Source: Bradyrhizobium sp. PSBB068
Lineage (GTDB): Bacteria > Pseudomonadota > Alphaproteobacteria > Rhizobiales > Xanthobacteraceae
Direction of reading: 5' to 3'
NCBI GenBank assembly: GCA_016839165.1
Contig: CP069300.1
Span: forward strand, 3,038,001-3,102,000
Length of the DNA: 64,000 nt
The translations under genes and the position numbers were made by a program. Positions 63,300 through 64,000 of the stretch are shown one piece after another (positions within the stretch are counted from its first letter, which is position 1; the number at the start of each line of letters is the position of its first letter). The notes beneath the pieces were generated by a model. The model was not told where the DNA came from, ran no database searches, and worked only from the letters and a program-made list of their open reading frames with translations.

Positions 63300-63890
63300 A
63301 TGACCCACCGCATTCTCGTTCTCTACGGCTCCTATCGTTCGGATCGCATGGGCATCCGGCTGGCGCATTTCGTCATCGACGGCCTTCGCGGGCGCGGCGA
63401 CGACGTCGAGTTGATCGACGCCAAGGAGGTCGGCCTGCCGATGCTCGACCGCATGTACAAGGAACATCCCAAGGGGCAGGCGCCGGCCGCGCTCGAGGCG
63501 CTCGCCGGCAAGATCCGCGACGCCGACGGCTTCCTGTTCGTCACCGGCGAGTACAATTGGGGCATCCAGCCCGGGCTGAAGAACCTGACCGATCATTTCC
63601 TCGAGGAATGGTTCTGGCGGCCCGCGGCGATCGCGAGCTACTCGGCCGGGCGGTTCGCCGGCGCGCGCGCCGCCACCGCCTGGCACGGCACGCTGTCCGA
63701 GATGGGGATGGTGGTGGTGTCGAGCACGATCAGCGCAGGACCGATCGCGCAGACTCTATCCGCAGAAGGCAAGCCGATCGGCGAGGGCGGCAAAGCGCTC
63801 GAGCGTGCCTTTCCACGCTTCGCCGACGATTTCACCTGGTGGATCGAAGCGGCCAAGGCCCAGCGCGCGCGCAAGGCGCCGCCGTACTGA
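63300..63890 (+). CDS. NADPH-dependent FMN reductase family protein
   Basis: A 196-residue flavodoxin-like oxidoreductase. The FMN phosphate loop is ILVLYGSYRSDRMGIRLAHF at the N-terminus; the isoalloxazine loop is FVTGEYNWGIQPGLKNLTDH. It is of the NQO/ChrR/ArsH-type group of quinone or metal reductases. No chrA is adjacent (the chrA gene is 52 kb away). Cytosolic. Substrate unknown. Confidence 0.9.
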   Translation: MTHRILVLYGSYRSDRMGIRLAHFVIDGLRGRGDDVELIDAKEVGLPMLDRMYKEHPKGQAPAALEALAGKIRDADGFLFVTGEYNWGIQPGLKNLTDHFLEEWFWRPAAIASYSAGRFAGARAATAWHGTLSEMGMVVVSSTISAGPIAQTLSAEGKPIGEGGKALERAFPRFADDFTWWIEAAKAQRARKAPPY

Positions 63891-63940
63891 GCGCCGTCTT
63901 CCTCACGCGAGCCGGTGCCGACTTCGCCTGAAGATGCTTT

Positions 63941-64000
63941 CTATTCCTTGCTCCTGATGTAGCCCGCGAGCCGCGTCTTCTGGTCCTGGCACCAGGTTGT
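63941..64000 (-). CDS. C-terminal end of an unidentified gene (cut by window edge)
   Basis: The last 19 codons before a TAG at 63941 read TTWCQDQKTRLAGYIRSKE in a frame open to the window edge. Composition (Cys, Trp, charged helix) looks coding and it converges on the FMN reductase gene. Too short to name a family. Confidence 0.4.
   Translation of the reverse strand, partial: TTWCQDQKTRLAGYIRSKE

Overview
The window looks like chromosome from a Bradyrhizobium-type alphaproteobacterium (Nitrobacteraceae). Grounds: high GC throughout; a eukaryote-like type II glutamine synthetase (glnII) with a DUF2735 gene beside it; HdaA-type replication control; a kynurenine operon; many small secreted or membrane proteins; and several families of palindromic intergenic repeats that I recognise from this group. 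The genus is an inference from gene content and was not tested by any search. I saw no rRNA, tRNA, CRISPR array, prophage or transposase.

Layout. 1-6.3 kb is housekeeping: ppk (cut by the window edge), hdaA and a CDP-alcohol phosphatidyltransferase on the minus strand, divergent purM-purN, a cold-shock gene with a long leader, and rnd. 6.4-13.5 kb looks like an accessory block set between rnd and aspS: an opgC-type gene overlapping a GNAT gene, a membrane acyltransferase, chrA, a 36-residue membrane protein and selO, with three repeat elements. 13.7-25.8 kb holds aspS, a large exported protein of unknown function, a malic enzyme fused to a phosphotransacetylase domain, DoxX, a DHFR-like reductase, a polysaccharide deacetylase, a glutathione peroxidase, an L,D-transpeptidase and creA. 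25.8-27.6 kb is a run of five very small genes, mostly exported or membrane-anchored.

27.7-31.3 kb: a MocR/PdxR-type regulator faces a flavin-binding PNPOx-like protein and an M20 deacylase. 31.5-34.4 kb is a compact operon for tryptophan to anthranilate (formamidase-like hydrolase, kynA, kynU). 34.4-41.5 kb is a mosaic of single genes: a signal-less BtuF-like protein, a thioesterase, a GNAT, a quinol-monooxygenase-like protein, a DUF2161 nuclease-fold protein, a GrlR-like protein, an SDR, an SGNH hydrolase, a tyrosine phosphatase and an MliC-like protein. 41.6-45 kb is centred on glnII, which has a well-formed sigma-54 promoter. It is followed by a two-domain GrlR-like gene coupled to a signal-less ModA-like protein.

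45-51.2 kb contains a Sel1-repeat protein and a periplasmic molybdenum hydroxylase operon (Tat-exported large subunit, 2Fe-2S subunit, di-haem cytochrome c). 51.4-64 kb contains a YdcZ-type transporter, an ABC-F ATPase, a hexapeptide acetyltransferase, a metallo-beta-lactamase-fold hydrolase, a DUF2336 protein, an AraC regulator, a PilZ protein, a PsiF-repeat protein, a nitroreductase, an acyl-CoA dehydrogenase, a chemoreceptor and an FMN reductase.

Nothing here is clearly a new multi-gene defence or biosynthetic system. The best leads are the two GrlR-like genes flanking glnII, solute-binding-protein folds without signal peptides or transporters, the terminator-like hairpin in the cold-shock leader, very small genes missed by length cut-offs, and near-identical palindromic elements in several gaps. 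Many starts here were moved from the longest open frame to an internal start with a good ribosome-binding site or family fit.
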